In this document: in pieces, positions 39,081 to 48,802 of the stretch
Position numbering within the stretch: the first letter of the stretch is position 1
Layout of the letters: each line of letters starts with the position of its first letter
Assembly: GCA_963971575.1 (NCBI GenBank)
Contig: OZ020611.1
Location: forward strand, 246,226,654 to 246,290,653
DNA length: 64,000 bases
Direction of reading: 5' to 3'
Source: Liopterus haemorrhoidalis
Lineage: Eukaryota > Arthropoda > Insecta > Coleoptera > Dytiscidae
Program-made: the position numbers and the translations under genes
Notes under the pieces: model-generated
The model's database searches: none
What the model was told of the DNA's origin: nothing
Seen by the model: only the letters and a program-made list of their open reading frames with translations

Positions 39081-41013
39081 TCACCGCTACCGCCGCCTCT
39101 CTCCACGGTTGCAGAGAGAGCCCTTCCTTATGTCACTTCCCGGCACAGAATATTCCCGACGAATACACTAATGACCCTATTCATTTGCGCCACTGTCTTC
39201 AAACCTTTTATACCTACTACTATTAGACGAAACACGAATAAATGGTGCACAATCATGTACATACTTCAGTGGCGGAAATACCATACCGCCAGACCCCGCA
39301 ACGCGGGAGGGGAGTGAAGCATTGGGGGGCCCGAAAATTTTGAGAAAATTAGTCACGTTTTATATTGAAAAATAAAGAATTTACTTTTCACTATAAAACA
39401 TATACATAAAAAAAATAATACAAAAAAATTTATGTGAAGTGTGAATTTTCACACATTTCAGGGTTCGCAGGTATTTAGTAAGTGAATGATGATTATTTGG
39501 GATGCTAAAATAAATTTTATGTTAAAATATTTTTTTATTAATTTTAATTCTGATGCCTAATACCATTATTTGGGTTTCTAAATATTTGCAGTATTTTTTT
39601 TTTATATAGCAAGGTTCATTATATTTTGAAAATTGTGCCTACGGTTGCTATTGGTTGTTTAAGTCATAAACTCCGCCCCTCTGATTTCGTATACATTCAA
39701 ACATAAAATTAAATTATAATTGCAACACTTCCCACTGGTTATTAAATTTATGCTTTTAAAAATTAAATGCAACATTTGCCAAAATATAACTAGAATTTTG
39801 ACAAAATAATTTAAACAAAATAAAAATGCAAAAAAAAACAGAAAATGTAAATTTTGACGGGAATCGAACAGCAACTTACGAAGCGAGAACATTAGCACTG
39901 GACTACGGACGTTCACTCGTTTACTGTGTTAAATAGCGGATTAAATATTTTATATATTTTAGATAAAAACACAAAAAATGCGTTATTTTCCGAAAACATA
40001 ATCTGAGCAAAAATTCCTGTTGTACTATTCCGGTTCACACCAATGTACATTACCAAATTGATGTGAAGTGTGAATTTTCACACATTGCAGGGTTTCGCAG
40101 GTATATAATAAGTGAAGGCGGTATGCTGAGTGTGTAGGACAAATTTTGCTTTGTAGTAACAACGGCAAAATGAACGATCTTTTTAAAATAATTTATCGTC
40201 TGTTAATCTCAGAGCTTTAAAAACAAATTTTATGTTAAAATATTTTTTTGTTAATTTTAATTCGAATACCTAATATCATTATTTAGGTTTCTAAATAAGT
40301 GTAGTATTTTTTTTATATAACAAGGTTCATTAAGATTTTGAAAATTGGGCCTATGGCTTCCATTGGTTGTCTCAAATCATACGCTCCGCCCCTCTGGCTT
40401 CGTATAAATAACACAGCATGAAAATATAATTGGAAATTGGAAATTGGTTATTAAATTTACGCTCTTGAAAATTAAATTCAAAATGTGCTAAAATATAAGA
40501 ATTTTAACAAATTAATTTAAACATAATAAATATGAAAAAAAAACCAAAAAGTAAAATTGACTCCACAAGCCAGGAACGAACCTGTGTAGTGAATAACGAT
40601 CCTGTGTGGTTGTCGAGCAACTGAGCCACTAGACCACCAAACGCTTATCAACTTAGTGTGTTATAAGAGTATAACATGTATGCATCGTCAACCAAAAAAC
40701 ACAAAAAATGCGTTATTTTCCGAAAACATAATCTGATCAAAAATTCCTGTTGTACTATTCCGGTTCACACCATTATACATTACTTAGAATTTTTTCACAT
40801 TTTTAGTTTAAACCATCTGGGCTACAGGATGTGGGACAAAATTTTTTTGCACAATTTTGGCAAAAATTGCTTGAAAATAATTTATTTTGCAAAAATTAAA
40901 TTTTGATCGTTAATCCACGTACTAAGGGCTTTCATTTGATACCCTACTCAGAATTTTAAAAAAATATTTTTTTTTTCGATGAGCACATATTTGTTTATAT
41001 TTTTAGGGGGATA
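38921..41013 (+). repeat. Second tandem copy of the 3674-bp segment, with a 1581-bp deletion
   Basis: Positions 38921-40053 repeat 35247-36379. Positions 40055-41013 repeat 37962-38920. Base 40054 (C) fits neither side, so the deletion junction carries one extra base. The order is what a tandem duplication followed by an internal deletion would give. No point differences are evident by eye over about 2.1 kb, so either the event is very recent or the assembly holds two forms of one locus. Confidence 0.9.
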
Positions 41014-41190
41014 TGTTTTTTAGATGTTTTAGTATTTTTCCTATGTGCGGGTCAAAAAGTTGTACAAGCATGCCAATTTTCAACTCTCTAGGTTTAGCCG
41101 TTTGGCTACAATTTTTACCGAACAGACAGACAGACAGACGACAAAATTACGGTATAAGGGTTTTTTGATCATACCTACAAAACCCTAAAA
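40055..41190 (+). mobile_element. ~1.1-kb tRNA-like-bearing repeat, copy E2'
   Basis: Duplicate of E2, here continuing to the family's end CATACCTACAAAACCC. It includes a short (GACA)n run at 41123-41139 and the tRNA-like module at 40561-40640 on the minus strand. It shows what the uninterrupted E2 looked like. Confidence 0.85.
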
Positions 41191-41335
41191 GTACAGAAAG
41201 TCTGTTACAAATTTATTAAGCGTTCGGAGAAGTTTATGAATTAAAAATTACACAATAACATATGGTGGGTTTGCAAAATAAAAAAAATAAAAATTGCGCG
41301 TTTAAGTTTTGTTGGTTAGAAGAAGAATATTTACT

Positions 41336-41495
41336 ACAGGCTATTCCAAACGTTTAAGCGGAACTAAATGGGAATTTCGTTCTTTTAGGTAGTCCCGAGG
41401 AGAGACCTTGTTGGGGTTATTTCATTTTTGATATTGGCATGTGAAAATTTAAAAAATCAACAGTGAAACCATCGAAACGAATGACATATGTCAAA

Positions 41496-41498
<3 letters not shown>
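41336..41498 (+). mobile_element. CAGTCTG-type MITE, truncated copy
   Basis: Begins with CTATTCCAAACGTTTAAGCGGAAC and follows the copy at 58973 through ACGAATGACATATGTCAAAA, then stops at an (AAT)n run (41499-41522). The far end is lost. Confidence 0.6.
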
Positions 41499-41527
<29 letters not shown>

Positions 41528-41983
41528 TATCGCTGGATTTGGTGTGAGCCCATCAGGATTTAAAAGAGATGGAGAGACGTTATCAAGGAAGGTGGGATAC
41601 TGACAAGATGGCTGACAACTGTTGGAGTATTAAAAGAGACTTATCGGGAATGGTGCACTACAGAAGATCTTACAAACGACCATTTAATCCTTAAATTATT
41701 TTGTATTTTTATTTTAACACTCCAATGCATTAAAATGGAATTAAAACTGTTCTAATTTTCTTTCTTTCACTATAAATAAAATTTTAAGAATATTTTCTAA
41801 TTATTTAGTTCTTTTTGTTCGCCAAATTTGTACCAATTACAGTATCGACGTCTAAAATTAAACGATAGAAGCATTATTTGTCCGAAAATATGTATTTGTT
41901 GTAGAGCAAAAATGTGATGTGATAGGCAAAAACTGATGTGATATTTGAGTTCAGCAGCACCAAATTAGTAAGAAACAAGTCAT
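41499..41983 (+). other. (AAT)n and a short coding-like vestige
   Basis: The (AAT)n run at 41499-41522 is followed by a less AT-rich stretch (41530-41690). This can be read as RWDTDKMADNCWSIKRD on the plus strand before a stop. The pattern has the feel of a mobile-element protein tail but I cannot name the family. The rest, to 41983, is AT-rich without recognisable content. Confidence 0.35.
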
Positions 41984-42068
41984 AGGCCCGGTTTTTTCAC
42001 CTTCAGATAAAGTCCAGGTAACTATCTGACAGATAAGGTTATTTGTAACTTCATCTGCTGAATAAATG

Positions 42069-42346
42069 TCAATACCAATCAGCCAACGTGGTGGTCGAGC
42101 GCACTTAGTCGTGCGGTTTGTACTGGTGGAAACCCAGTACGATTGTCCGGTCTGTGGTTCGAGCCTGCTTCGTTGGTGATATTATTCGGGCGAGAATAAT
42201 ATGTTTACATTACTCTCATTTTCACAATCATTCACCCCTCATCCAGGTGTAGGAGCTCGCCCCCTGGCATCGGCGATTAGCCTCGTTGCAGAAATAAAGG
42301 CCGATGTAAAATAAATAATATAATAATAATAATCAATACCAGTCAG
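42069..42346 (+). repeat. Target site duplications of the SINE
   Basis: TCAATACCAATCAG at 42069-42082 and TCAATACCAGTCAG at 42333-42346 differ at one base of 14. They flank the SINE exactly. Confidence 0.85.
42083..42332 (+). mobile_element. tRNA-derived SINE, 250 bp
   Basis: The head (42083-42176) is tRNA-like. CCAACG at its 5' end can pair with CGTTGG at 42171-42176. GTGGTCGAGCGC is an A box and GTGGTTCGAGCC a B box. The spacing is long, with a GTACTGG/CCAGTAC hairpin between, as in a long-variable-arm (class II) tRNA or an extended derivative. A tRNA-unrelated body follows (GGGCGAGAATAATATG, ACCCCTCATCCAGGTGTAGG, CCCCTGGCATCGGCGATTAG), then a tail of AAT-type repeats. A 14-bp target duplication flanks it. 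SINEs have no protein and depend on a partner LINE; none with a matching tail is visible here. Confidence 0.9.
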
Positions 42347-42507
42347 TGAATCCAATACGTCAGTCTCATTATCCGTTAGATAATTATCCGGTAGATACAT
42401 TTGTATAGAAAGAAGGGATGACATTTACTCAGCAGATGAAGTTACAAATAACCTTATCTGTCAGATAGTTACCTGGAACTTTATCTGAAGGTGGAAAAAC
42501 CGGGCCT

Positions 42508-43244
42508 TACATGTAAGTCAGCAAAAATTGTGTTGACCAGTGTTATAAAAAATAATAATAATAATAATAATAAATAAATGTGTGAAAATTCAAATTTCTC
42601 ATCAATAATTTCGTTACTGAAAAAATCATTAATATTTGAAACAATTTTAAAACTCATGTTGGTAAAAACCCAAAATTATATTTTTGTCTGTATCAGATTT
42701 AAATGCTCAGAAATGAATTAGTTATGAGGTGAGTAAATAGGAATGCAGTTGCACTGCAGTGCAGAGGATGATTGCAGACCGCTGCGGTGAGCGGTAAGCG
42801 GCGTGTCGCGACACTCCGCTTATAAAATGATTTTATATCCATCGCGGCTGTTAGATGGTTTTATATGTGGCTCGTTAACATGTCAACCCCATGTACGGCA
42901 CTGTCTCTGCGCCCCACCGACCCCCCGCCCCTGGCTCTGCAATTAACGAGCTGGGAATGAGTGAGTTTAAGGCGAATATGGGAAGGAGGACGGTGATCTG
43001 CGGACAGATAATGCACTGATAAAAGATATTTGCAATTCGCCACCACCACATTCTTCAGCACTGACTCATGAGATCTGAACCAAGGTTCATCATCACCATC
43101 ACCATCACCACTTAATATAACCATTTTCATTTATATAAATAATAGTTATTTATGTTATAAGGATCGTAACGTCAATCATTATGGTAATAGTTGTGAGGAT
43201 TGTCAGACGAGGCGTCAGTCGAGTCTGATAACACGACGTGTACT
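42508..43244. other. Unique spacer with a GC-rich islet
   Basis: The stretch 42745-43060 is GC-rich against an AT-rich background, with GCGGTGAGCGGTAAGCGGCG near 42784 and CCACCGACCCCCCGCCCCTGG near 42915. Open frame 42861-43130 (minus) has no recognisable domain. An (ATCACC)n-like stretch lies near 43090. Confidence 0.5.
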
Positions 43245-43567
43245 AGGGATGGGAAAAAAACATCGATGTATCGAAAACATATATATTTTTACCATCGATA
43301 TTCAGATGGCAATAGTATCGATAAAACATCGATGTCTACTACCGATGTCGATGTTTAAACTTTGAAATTTAGAAACTACTGCTAGAGACGCTGGAATTTA
43401 AAAAATTTAATTTGCAATTTAAAATGCAATATTTCATTTTAGAAATGTAAAAATAGTAGGTACAAATTAGAATTATTATATTGGGTATAATAATGTTCAT
43501 GTGAAATTAATTACTATTAACCCTTTACCGCATAGTGTGCCATATATGGCACATTCCGATTTTTATT

Positions 43568-44265
43568 ACTTGCCCGACCTTAATATATAAGGGGCAAGTA
43601 TTGTAATCGCGAAAATTTTCGATGTCGAGATTTTGACGGATGACCACGTTTCATGGTCCAGGGAATCCAAAAAACCTATTTTCGAAGTGCCGCCCGTATG
43701 TGTGTGTGTGTGTGTGTGTGTGTGTCTGTCTGTTGTGTGTCTGTGTGTATACACGATAACTCAAGAACGGTTCAACTTAGAAAATTCGTTCTGGTACTAA
43801 AAAATTCTCCTATTAAATAGGAAGAACCCTATTGTTTTTTATGAAAATCGGTTGACTAGAAATGGGAGTTTACTCGTGTCGATTTTAATATTTTTGCGAA
43901 TATTTAGCAACAGAAAAATATTTCGAAAAAATTTATTGAACAAAAGTTACTATAAATGCAATTACTAATAACTTTTATTTGAGATGTTTTTTGATAAAAC
44001 GAAAAATTTAGAAATTTTTTTGTAAAATTTTTTTAAATTTTTCCTAGTCTCAATTTTTTCATACTTATATGTAACGTTTCCATGGTCATGATAATTAATT
44101 CGTAACTAGTAAACCAAGCAAGCCTTGGACAAAAATTTGTATAGAACATAATTTGATGTATTTTTGAAGATTTATCTAAATATTTAAAATTTATTATTTT
44201 TTTTAAATTTAATTTTTTTTTTATGGGAGGGCAAGTCTAGCGGAGGTTTCCCTTCCCCACTGGTT
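43568..44265 (+). mobile_element. ACTTGCCCGACC repeat, copy 2
   Basis: About 700 bp, from ACTTGCCCGACC to CCACTGG, inside the piggyBac-like remnant. A TTTTATT flank occurs on both sides and may be its target duplication. It contains a (GT)n/(CTGT) stretch at 43699-43746 followed by ACGATAACTCAAGAACGG. A-rich and T-rich homopolymers fill its 3' half. Confidence 0.8.
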
Positions 44266-44308
44266 TTTTATTTTACTTTTAAAACTGAATCAGAACGTTA
44301 CTTCATGA

Positions 44309-44560
44309 ATGTTCATATATGCCACATACATAGCAATGGCTCCTGCAGTATCTCAAGTAATGGGCTGCAATAGATTTGAGGATATCAAGTGGAATTTGCA
44401 CTTCAACGATAACTCTGAATTTATTGAGAAAGAACAACTAGAAGATACAACCTTTTCTTTCAAAAATTCGAGGGCGACTGTTTTTAATCCCTAATGAAGA
44501 ACACCTAGTAATTGACGAGCATATAATAGGGAATCATTTTCTTTTGTAACATAATGTAGA
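44309..44560 (+). pseudogene. piggyBac-like transposase fragment
   Basis: The plus-strand frame to 44494 reads PAVSQVMGCNRFEDIKWNLHFNDNS, matching the conserved MxxNRFexI...LHFNDN segment of piggyBac transposases. The frame ends in FNP and stop. One base over, the reading resumes as LFLIPNEEHLVIDEHIIG, which resembles the iPxEExlxVDEqm segment holding the first catalytic aspartate. So a frameshift lies near 44470. The family's downstream catalytic core is absent. Context (TTAA-flanked ends) supports the assignment. Confidence 0.8.
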
Positions 44561-44670
44561 ATCATAATGTTCCATGTATGGCACAAACCCTAAATTATTA
44601 TTTTAATTATTATTTTTTTATAAAAACAATAATTAATATTTTAGATATATTTTTTTAATTAATTTTTCTA

Positions 44671-45235
44671 AAGGGTGTTTTTTTTAGAGGTATAGAACTT
44701 TAAATTGCAATAAAACAACGATGGATTATTCGATTGACATGAATTTTTTTTTATTCGAAAGATAATCTTGTGGCATTACATTTTAAATATGATTTCTGGC
44801 ATATGACCGCCACGGCTGGCTTGGATGTAGTCCAATCTGGACGTCCAATTTTCGATGACTTTTTCCAACATTTGTGGCCGTATATCGGCAATAACACGGC
44901 GAATGTTGTCTTCCAAATGGTCAAGCGTTTGTGGCTTATCCGCATAGACCAATGACTTTACATAGCCCCACAGAAAGTAGTCCAGCGGTGTTAAATCACA
45001 AGATCTTGGAGGCCAATTCACAGGTCCAAATCGTGAAATTAGGCGGTCACCAAACGTGTCTTTCAATAAATCGATTGTGGCACGAGCTGTGTGACATGTT
45101 GCGCCGTCTTGTTGGTATGATTTAATGTAATGCCACAAGATTATCTTTCGAATAAAAAAAAATTCATGTCAATCGAATAATCCATCGTTGTTTTATTGCA
45201 ATTTAAAGTTCTATACCTCTAAAAAAAACACCCGT
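44671..45235 (-). mobile_element. 565-bp hairpin derivative of a mariner-like element
   Basis: Flanked by TA (44669-44670 and 45236-45237). The two 112-bp arms, 44671-44782 and 45124-45235, are inverted repeats with a single mismatch by eye, near the outermost base. The arms hold T8/A8 and T9/A9 runs of equal length. Between them is the 3' part of a transposase gene on the minus strand. The left arm contains the natural gene end; the right arm is its mirror and replaces the missing 5' two thirds. Confidence 0.85.
44776..45117 (-). pseudogene. Mariner-like transposase, C-terminal fragment
   Basis: Minus-strand frame of about 114 residues from YQQDGATCHTAR to MPEIIFKM and stop. It carries the second and third catalytic acidic residues (QQDGA; CDLTPLDYFLWGYVK) with 41 residues between them, the same spacing as the transposases at 33.7 and 52.2 kb. 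It is only distantly similar in sequence, so this is a separate family of the same group. The N-terminal DNA-binding region and first catalytic aspartate are missing. The frame extends upstream into the mirrored arm without an ATG. Confidence 0.85.
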
Positions 45236-45492
45236 TATCAATAAGAACCAATTCCTAATTTTTTTTTTTAATTTTTTTTTTTCCTAATGCTCATGAATTA
45301 TTTCACCCAAAAATAAAAATTCATGCAGTAAAGGGTTAAAAAAGAATATTTCTATTTTTAAAATCTAATAAATGCTTTTTGTGTATTATATGTTACTTGT
45401 TTTCGTATTTTATCTTTACATTATTAAATAAAACCTATATAATATAAATATCTTTTTTCAATATTAATAAAACATCGATGTATCGGAAACAT

Positions 45493-46494
45493 TTTAAATT
45501 CTGAGTAGGGTATTAAATAAAAGCCCTTGGTACGTGGATTAACGACCAAAATTTTATTTTTGCAAAATATATTATTTAGACGCGATTTTTGTTAAAATTG
45601 TGCAGAAAGAATTTTGTCCCACACCCTGTAGCCCAGATGGTTTAAACTAAAAATCAGAAAAAAATCTAAGTAATGTACATTGGTGTGAACCGGAATAGTG
45701 CGACAGGATTTTTTGATCAGATTGTGTTTTCAGAAAATAACGCATTTTTGTGTTTTTTGCTTGACCATTTAAAATATTTTATAACTTACGTAACAAAATA
45801 AACCAGCAGTCTTTCATGGTGTAATGGTTAGCTTTCTCGCGTTCTAATTTGCAAACTAGGGTTCCGGTCTCGAGACAATTTTGTTTCTACTTTTTTTTTT
45901 TGTTTTTTATTTTGTTATAATTATTTTTTCAAAATTTTAGTTATATTTGGGCAAAAGTTGCATTTAATTTTTAAAAGCGTAAATTTAATAACCAATGGAA
46001 ATTGTTGAAATTGAATTCACAAAATCAGAGGGGTGAAGTCGAATCCCGTCAATTTTATTTTTTTTGTTTTTTTTTTTGCATTTTTGTTTTGTTCAAATTA
46101 TTTTGTCAAAATTCTAGTTATATTTTGGTAAACGTTGCATTTAGTTTTTAATAGCGTTAATTTAATAACCAGTGGGAAGTGTTGAAATTATAATTTAATT
46201 CTATGTTTGAATGTATACGAAATCAGAGGGGCGGAGTTTATGACTTAAACAACCAATGGAAGCCATAGGCGCAATTTTAAAATCTTAATCAACCTTGCTG
46301 TATAAAAAAAAATACTGCACATATTTAAAAAACTAAATAATGGTATTAGGCATTCGAATTAAAATTAACAAAAAAGATATTTTAACATAAAATTTGTTTT
46401 GGCATCCCAAATAATCATCATTCAGTTACTACCTGTTAATACCGGCGAAACCTTGAAATGTGTGAAAATTCACACTTCACATAAATTTTTATAT
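45493..46494 (-). mobile_element. ~1.1-kb tRNA-like-bearing repeat, copy E3
   Basis: Reverse copy of the family. It starts at AAATTCTGAGTAGGG, so it lacks the (GACA)n end, and finishes with GTGTGAAAATTCACAC + TTCACAT. A piece of the body is present twice in tandem (about 45900-46070 and 46085-46230), both containing GCATTTA...AATAACCA. The inner copy keeps a B-box-like remnant (GAAGTCGAATCCCGTC at 46036-46051). Confidence 0.8.
45808..45876 (+). other. tRNA-like module in E3
   Basis: GTCTTTCATGGTGTAATGG then TTAGCTTTCTCGCG resembles the 5' half of an elongator tRNA, with TGGTGTAATGG as A box. GGGTTCCGGTCTC is a weaker B box about 35 nt later. A T10 run at 45891-45900 could terminate Pol III. 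Same position and same relative orientation in the repeat as the modules of E1, E2 and E4, but a different sequence. Confidence 0.65.
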
Positions 46495-46580
46495 ATAAAG
46501 ATTTCTTATATTATACACTGAATTGTACAAACTAATGTAGCATATGTAATGCTAATGGCCTAAAAACCGAAGCGTCCGTT
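46495..46580. other. Spacer between head-to-head copies E3 and E4
   Basis: About 86 bp without recognised content, separating two divergently oriented copies whose GTGTGAATTTTCACAC hairpins face each other. Confidence 0.6.
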
Positions 46581-47655
46581 GTAAAAAAAAATTGATGTGA
46601 AGTGTGAATTTTCACACATTTCAGGGTTTTGCAGGTATTTAATAACTGAATGATGATTATTTGGGATGCCAAAACAAATTTTATGTCAAAATATGTTTTT
46701 ATGAATTTTAATTCGAATGCCTAATACCATTATTTAAGTTTCTAAATATGTGAAGTATTTTTTTACATAGCAAGGTTCATTAAGATTTTGAAAATTGCGC
46801 CTATGGCTTCTATTGGTTGCTTAAATCATTAGCCCCGCCCTCTGATTTCGTATACATCAAACAGAATTAAATTATAATTTCAACACTTCCAACTGGTTAT
46901 TAAATTTACGCTTTTAAAAATTAAATGCAACATTTTACCAAAATATAACTAGAATTTTGACAAAATAATTTAAACAAAAGAAAACTGCAAAAAAAAAACA
47001 AAAAAAATAAAATTGACAGGATTCGAACTCTAGTTTGTAAGTTACCTGTTTACAAATTAGAAAACCAATACCTAAACGAACATAGCTATGAGTGCTGACG
47101 TATCAACTTGGTTACATAGCGAATTAAATATTTAACATATTTTGGTTAAAAACACAAAAAATGCATTATTTTCCGAAAACATAATCTGATCAAAAATTCC
47201 TGTTGTACTATTCCGGTTCACACCAATATACATTACTTAGAATTTTTTCAGATTTTTAGTTTAAACCATCTGGGCTACAGGGTGTGGGACAAAAATTTTT
47301 TTGCACAATTTTGACAAAAATCGTGTCAAAATAATTTATTTTGCAAAAATAAAATTTTGATCGTTAATCCACGTACTAAGGGCTTTCATTTGAACACCCT
47401 ACTCAGAATTAAAAAAAAATAATTTTTTTTTCGTTGAGCACATATTTGTTTATATTTTTAGGGGGATATGTTTTTTAGATGTTTTAGTATTTTTCCTATG
47501 TGCGGGTCAAAAAGTTGTACAAGCATGCCAATTTTCAACTCTCTAGGTTTAGCCGTTTGGCTACAATTTTTACCGAACAGACAGACAGACAGACAGACAG
47601 ACGACAAAATGACGGTATAAGGGCTTTTTGGTCATACCTACAAAACCCTAAAAAG
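46581..47655 (+). mobile_element. ~1.1-kb tRNA-like-bearing repeat, copy E4
   Basis: Full copy with all family landmarks in the order described for E1, including the hairpin, the antisense tRNA-like module, GGGCTACAGGGTGTGGGAC, a (GACA)n run at 47577-47602 and the CATACCTACAAAACCC end. With its (GACA)n run it is the cleanest single copy for building a family consensus. Confidence 0.85.
47015..47095 (-). other. tRNA-like module in E4
   Basis: On the minus strand AGTTCGAATCC (47019-47029) is a perfect B box. Upstream, TTTAGGTATTGGTTTTC could be an A box. TTTTCTAATTTGTAAAC is shared in part with the E3 module (TTCTAATTTGCAAAC). T-rich sequence follows. No convincing cloverleaf. Confidence 0.6.
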
Positions 47656-47730
47656 AAATTAAAAAACGTGAAATTTTATTTTTTTTTGTTTTCATTCAAA
47701 CAGAATTTAAAACATAACAAATATTCATGC

Positions 47731-47805
47731 TTAGTCAGGGATTCGAATCTACAATAGCACATTTAAGATGGAAAAATAGCACGTTATCATCTGCACAACA
47801 TCAGT
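47731..47805 (-). other. Fifth tRNA-like sequence, just outside E4
   Basis: On the minus strand AGATTCGAATCCCTG (B box) and TGATAACGTGC (possible A box) lie about 45 nt apart. It begins about 75 bp past the end of E4 and is in the same orientation as E4's own module. It could be part of another repeat or an independent tRNA pseudogene. Confidence 0.5.
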
Positions 47806-48802
47806 TGTCGTCCATATAATTATTACAGCCTTTTCGGCATTTCCTTAAAATTCTCTCACAAACATTTCACTTAGAATCAATTGTATTGAAGACTCACTTT
47901 CAACATAATTACCTTCTAAGCCTGTAATACTCCGGGGCAATATTAATAAAGAACTAAACTAATAGTAAAGTAATTGGTTTTATTGAAGTTATCCTTGGAG
48001 GCGGCGGCACTGGGTCTAATTGCCCGAGCCCATATTTGCCAGGTCCAACGGGGACTCCCATATTTAAATAACATTTACAGCAAGTGCACCTTAACTTTAT
48101 TGCATGTACTTTTAGCAAGGGCTGAAGAGCGGCCCTTTGATGTACCCCAGGGGAACGGGGGGACAGGGTGTGGTACAAACAAACCGTAAAATCAGATGGG
48201 TCAATGGGAATTAACCCTGTGCATGGTAAGTTATGTTTCTTGCAAGAGTTAAAGTAACGATCATTTTTCATGTGTTTCAGTGCAGGGTGAAGGGTGAAGG
48301 GTTGGATGACCACTCTGCATGTCACTTAAATCAAACTTCCTTGTTCCTGGGTCACGGGTGCCCACTGCCCATTGCCCATTGCCCGGTGTCCTCTGTCCAG
48401 TAAAGGGTTGCTTTACAAGTCGTTATTTTAATTTTGTTATCATTAGAAAATGATAGGTTGTCTCCAATGAATTATGTATTTGTCTTGTATAAAATTTAAA
48501 GGCTGTTATAGAAAGAGCTGTTTGCCGCCAAATTTATTGCTATTTAGTATAAAAAATATTAAAATTTTGGTATTAAATTTACGAGTATTATTATTTGTCT
48601 ACTAGTAGCAGAAATTTGGCATACATGTATAGATTATGGTAGTAATCCTAGGATTTTTTGCTGTAAACAGAATATAAGAGGTACTAGGGGCCTCAGCCCG
48701 GCTACGCCGGTCTTCTCCCCTACGTTGTTAAAACTCGTCGCTTCGCGACTCGTTTTAATATAATTTTGTCGCACTTGTCGATTATAAAACTCGTCGCTCA
48801 TC
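47806..48802. other. Unique sequence, exon-like signals but no gene recognised
   Basis: The stretch 47990-48410 is moderately GC-rich. ATGGTAAGT at about 48226 and TGTGTTTCAG at about 48280 look like splice signals, but flanking frames have no recognisable domain. The 123-residue minus frame 47954-48325 is also anonymous. GCCCATTGCCCATTGCCCGG near 48365 is a short tandem. Around 48720-48800 the word ACTCGTCGC is repeated. Confidence 0.4.

Larger units (their letters stand above)
41984..42507. mobile_element. Palindromic MITE with GGCCCGG ends
   Basis: Inverted arms of about 85 bp: AGGCCCGGTTTTTTCACC at 41984 and its near-complement ending at 42507. Both continue inward through CTTCAGATAAAGT, GGTAACTATCTGACAG and CTTCATCTGCTGA. 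The middle is occupied by a SINE. The host element without the SINE would be about 260 bp, almost all foldback. Target duplication is unclear (TA next to both ends, one base out of register). Confidence 0.8.
43521..45335 (+). mobile_element. piggyBac-like element remnant flanked by TTAA
   Basis: TTAA at 43517-43520 and 45336-45339 flank inverted ends CCCTTTACCGCAT and its complement ATGCAGTAAAGGG. TTAA targets and CCC-starting ends are the piggyBac signature. The 1815-bp interval holds a transposase remnant and two later insertions (43568-44265 and 44671-45235). Without them the element would be about 550 bp, so it had already lost most of its coding region. Confidence 0.85.
43246..45492. mobile_element. 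Possible outer element with ACATCGATGTATCG ends, truncated
   Basis: GGGATGGGAAAAAAACATCG + ATGTATCG at 43246 starts a tract rich in ATCGATG words. AAAACATCGATGTATCGG reappears at 45471 just before a different repeat begins at 45493. The two may be the parts of one element into which the piggyBac-like element inserted, with its right terminus cut off. Weak evidence. Confidence 0.3.

Noticed and set aside
45808..45876. Functional tRNA gene
   Set aside because: Boxes are present but the B box is off consensus, stems do not pair well and the sequence lies inside a repeat. Called tRNA-like only.
47974..48189. VPQG word suggesting a reverse transcriptase
   Set aside because: Only these four residues match. 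No other reverse transcriptase motif lies upstream or downstream in any frame.
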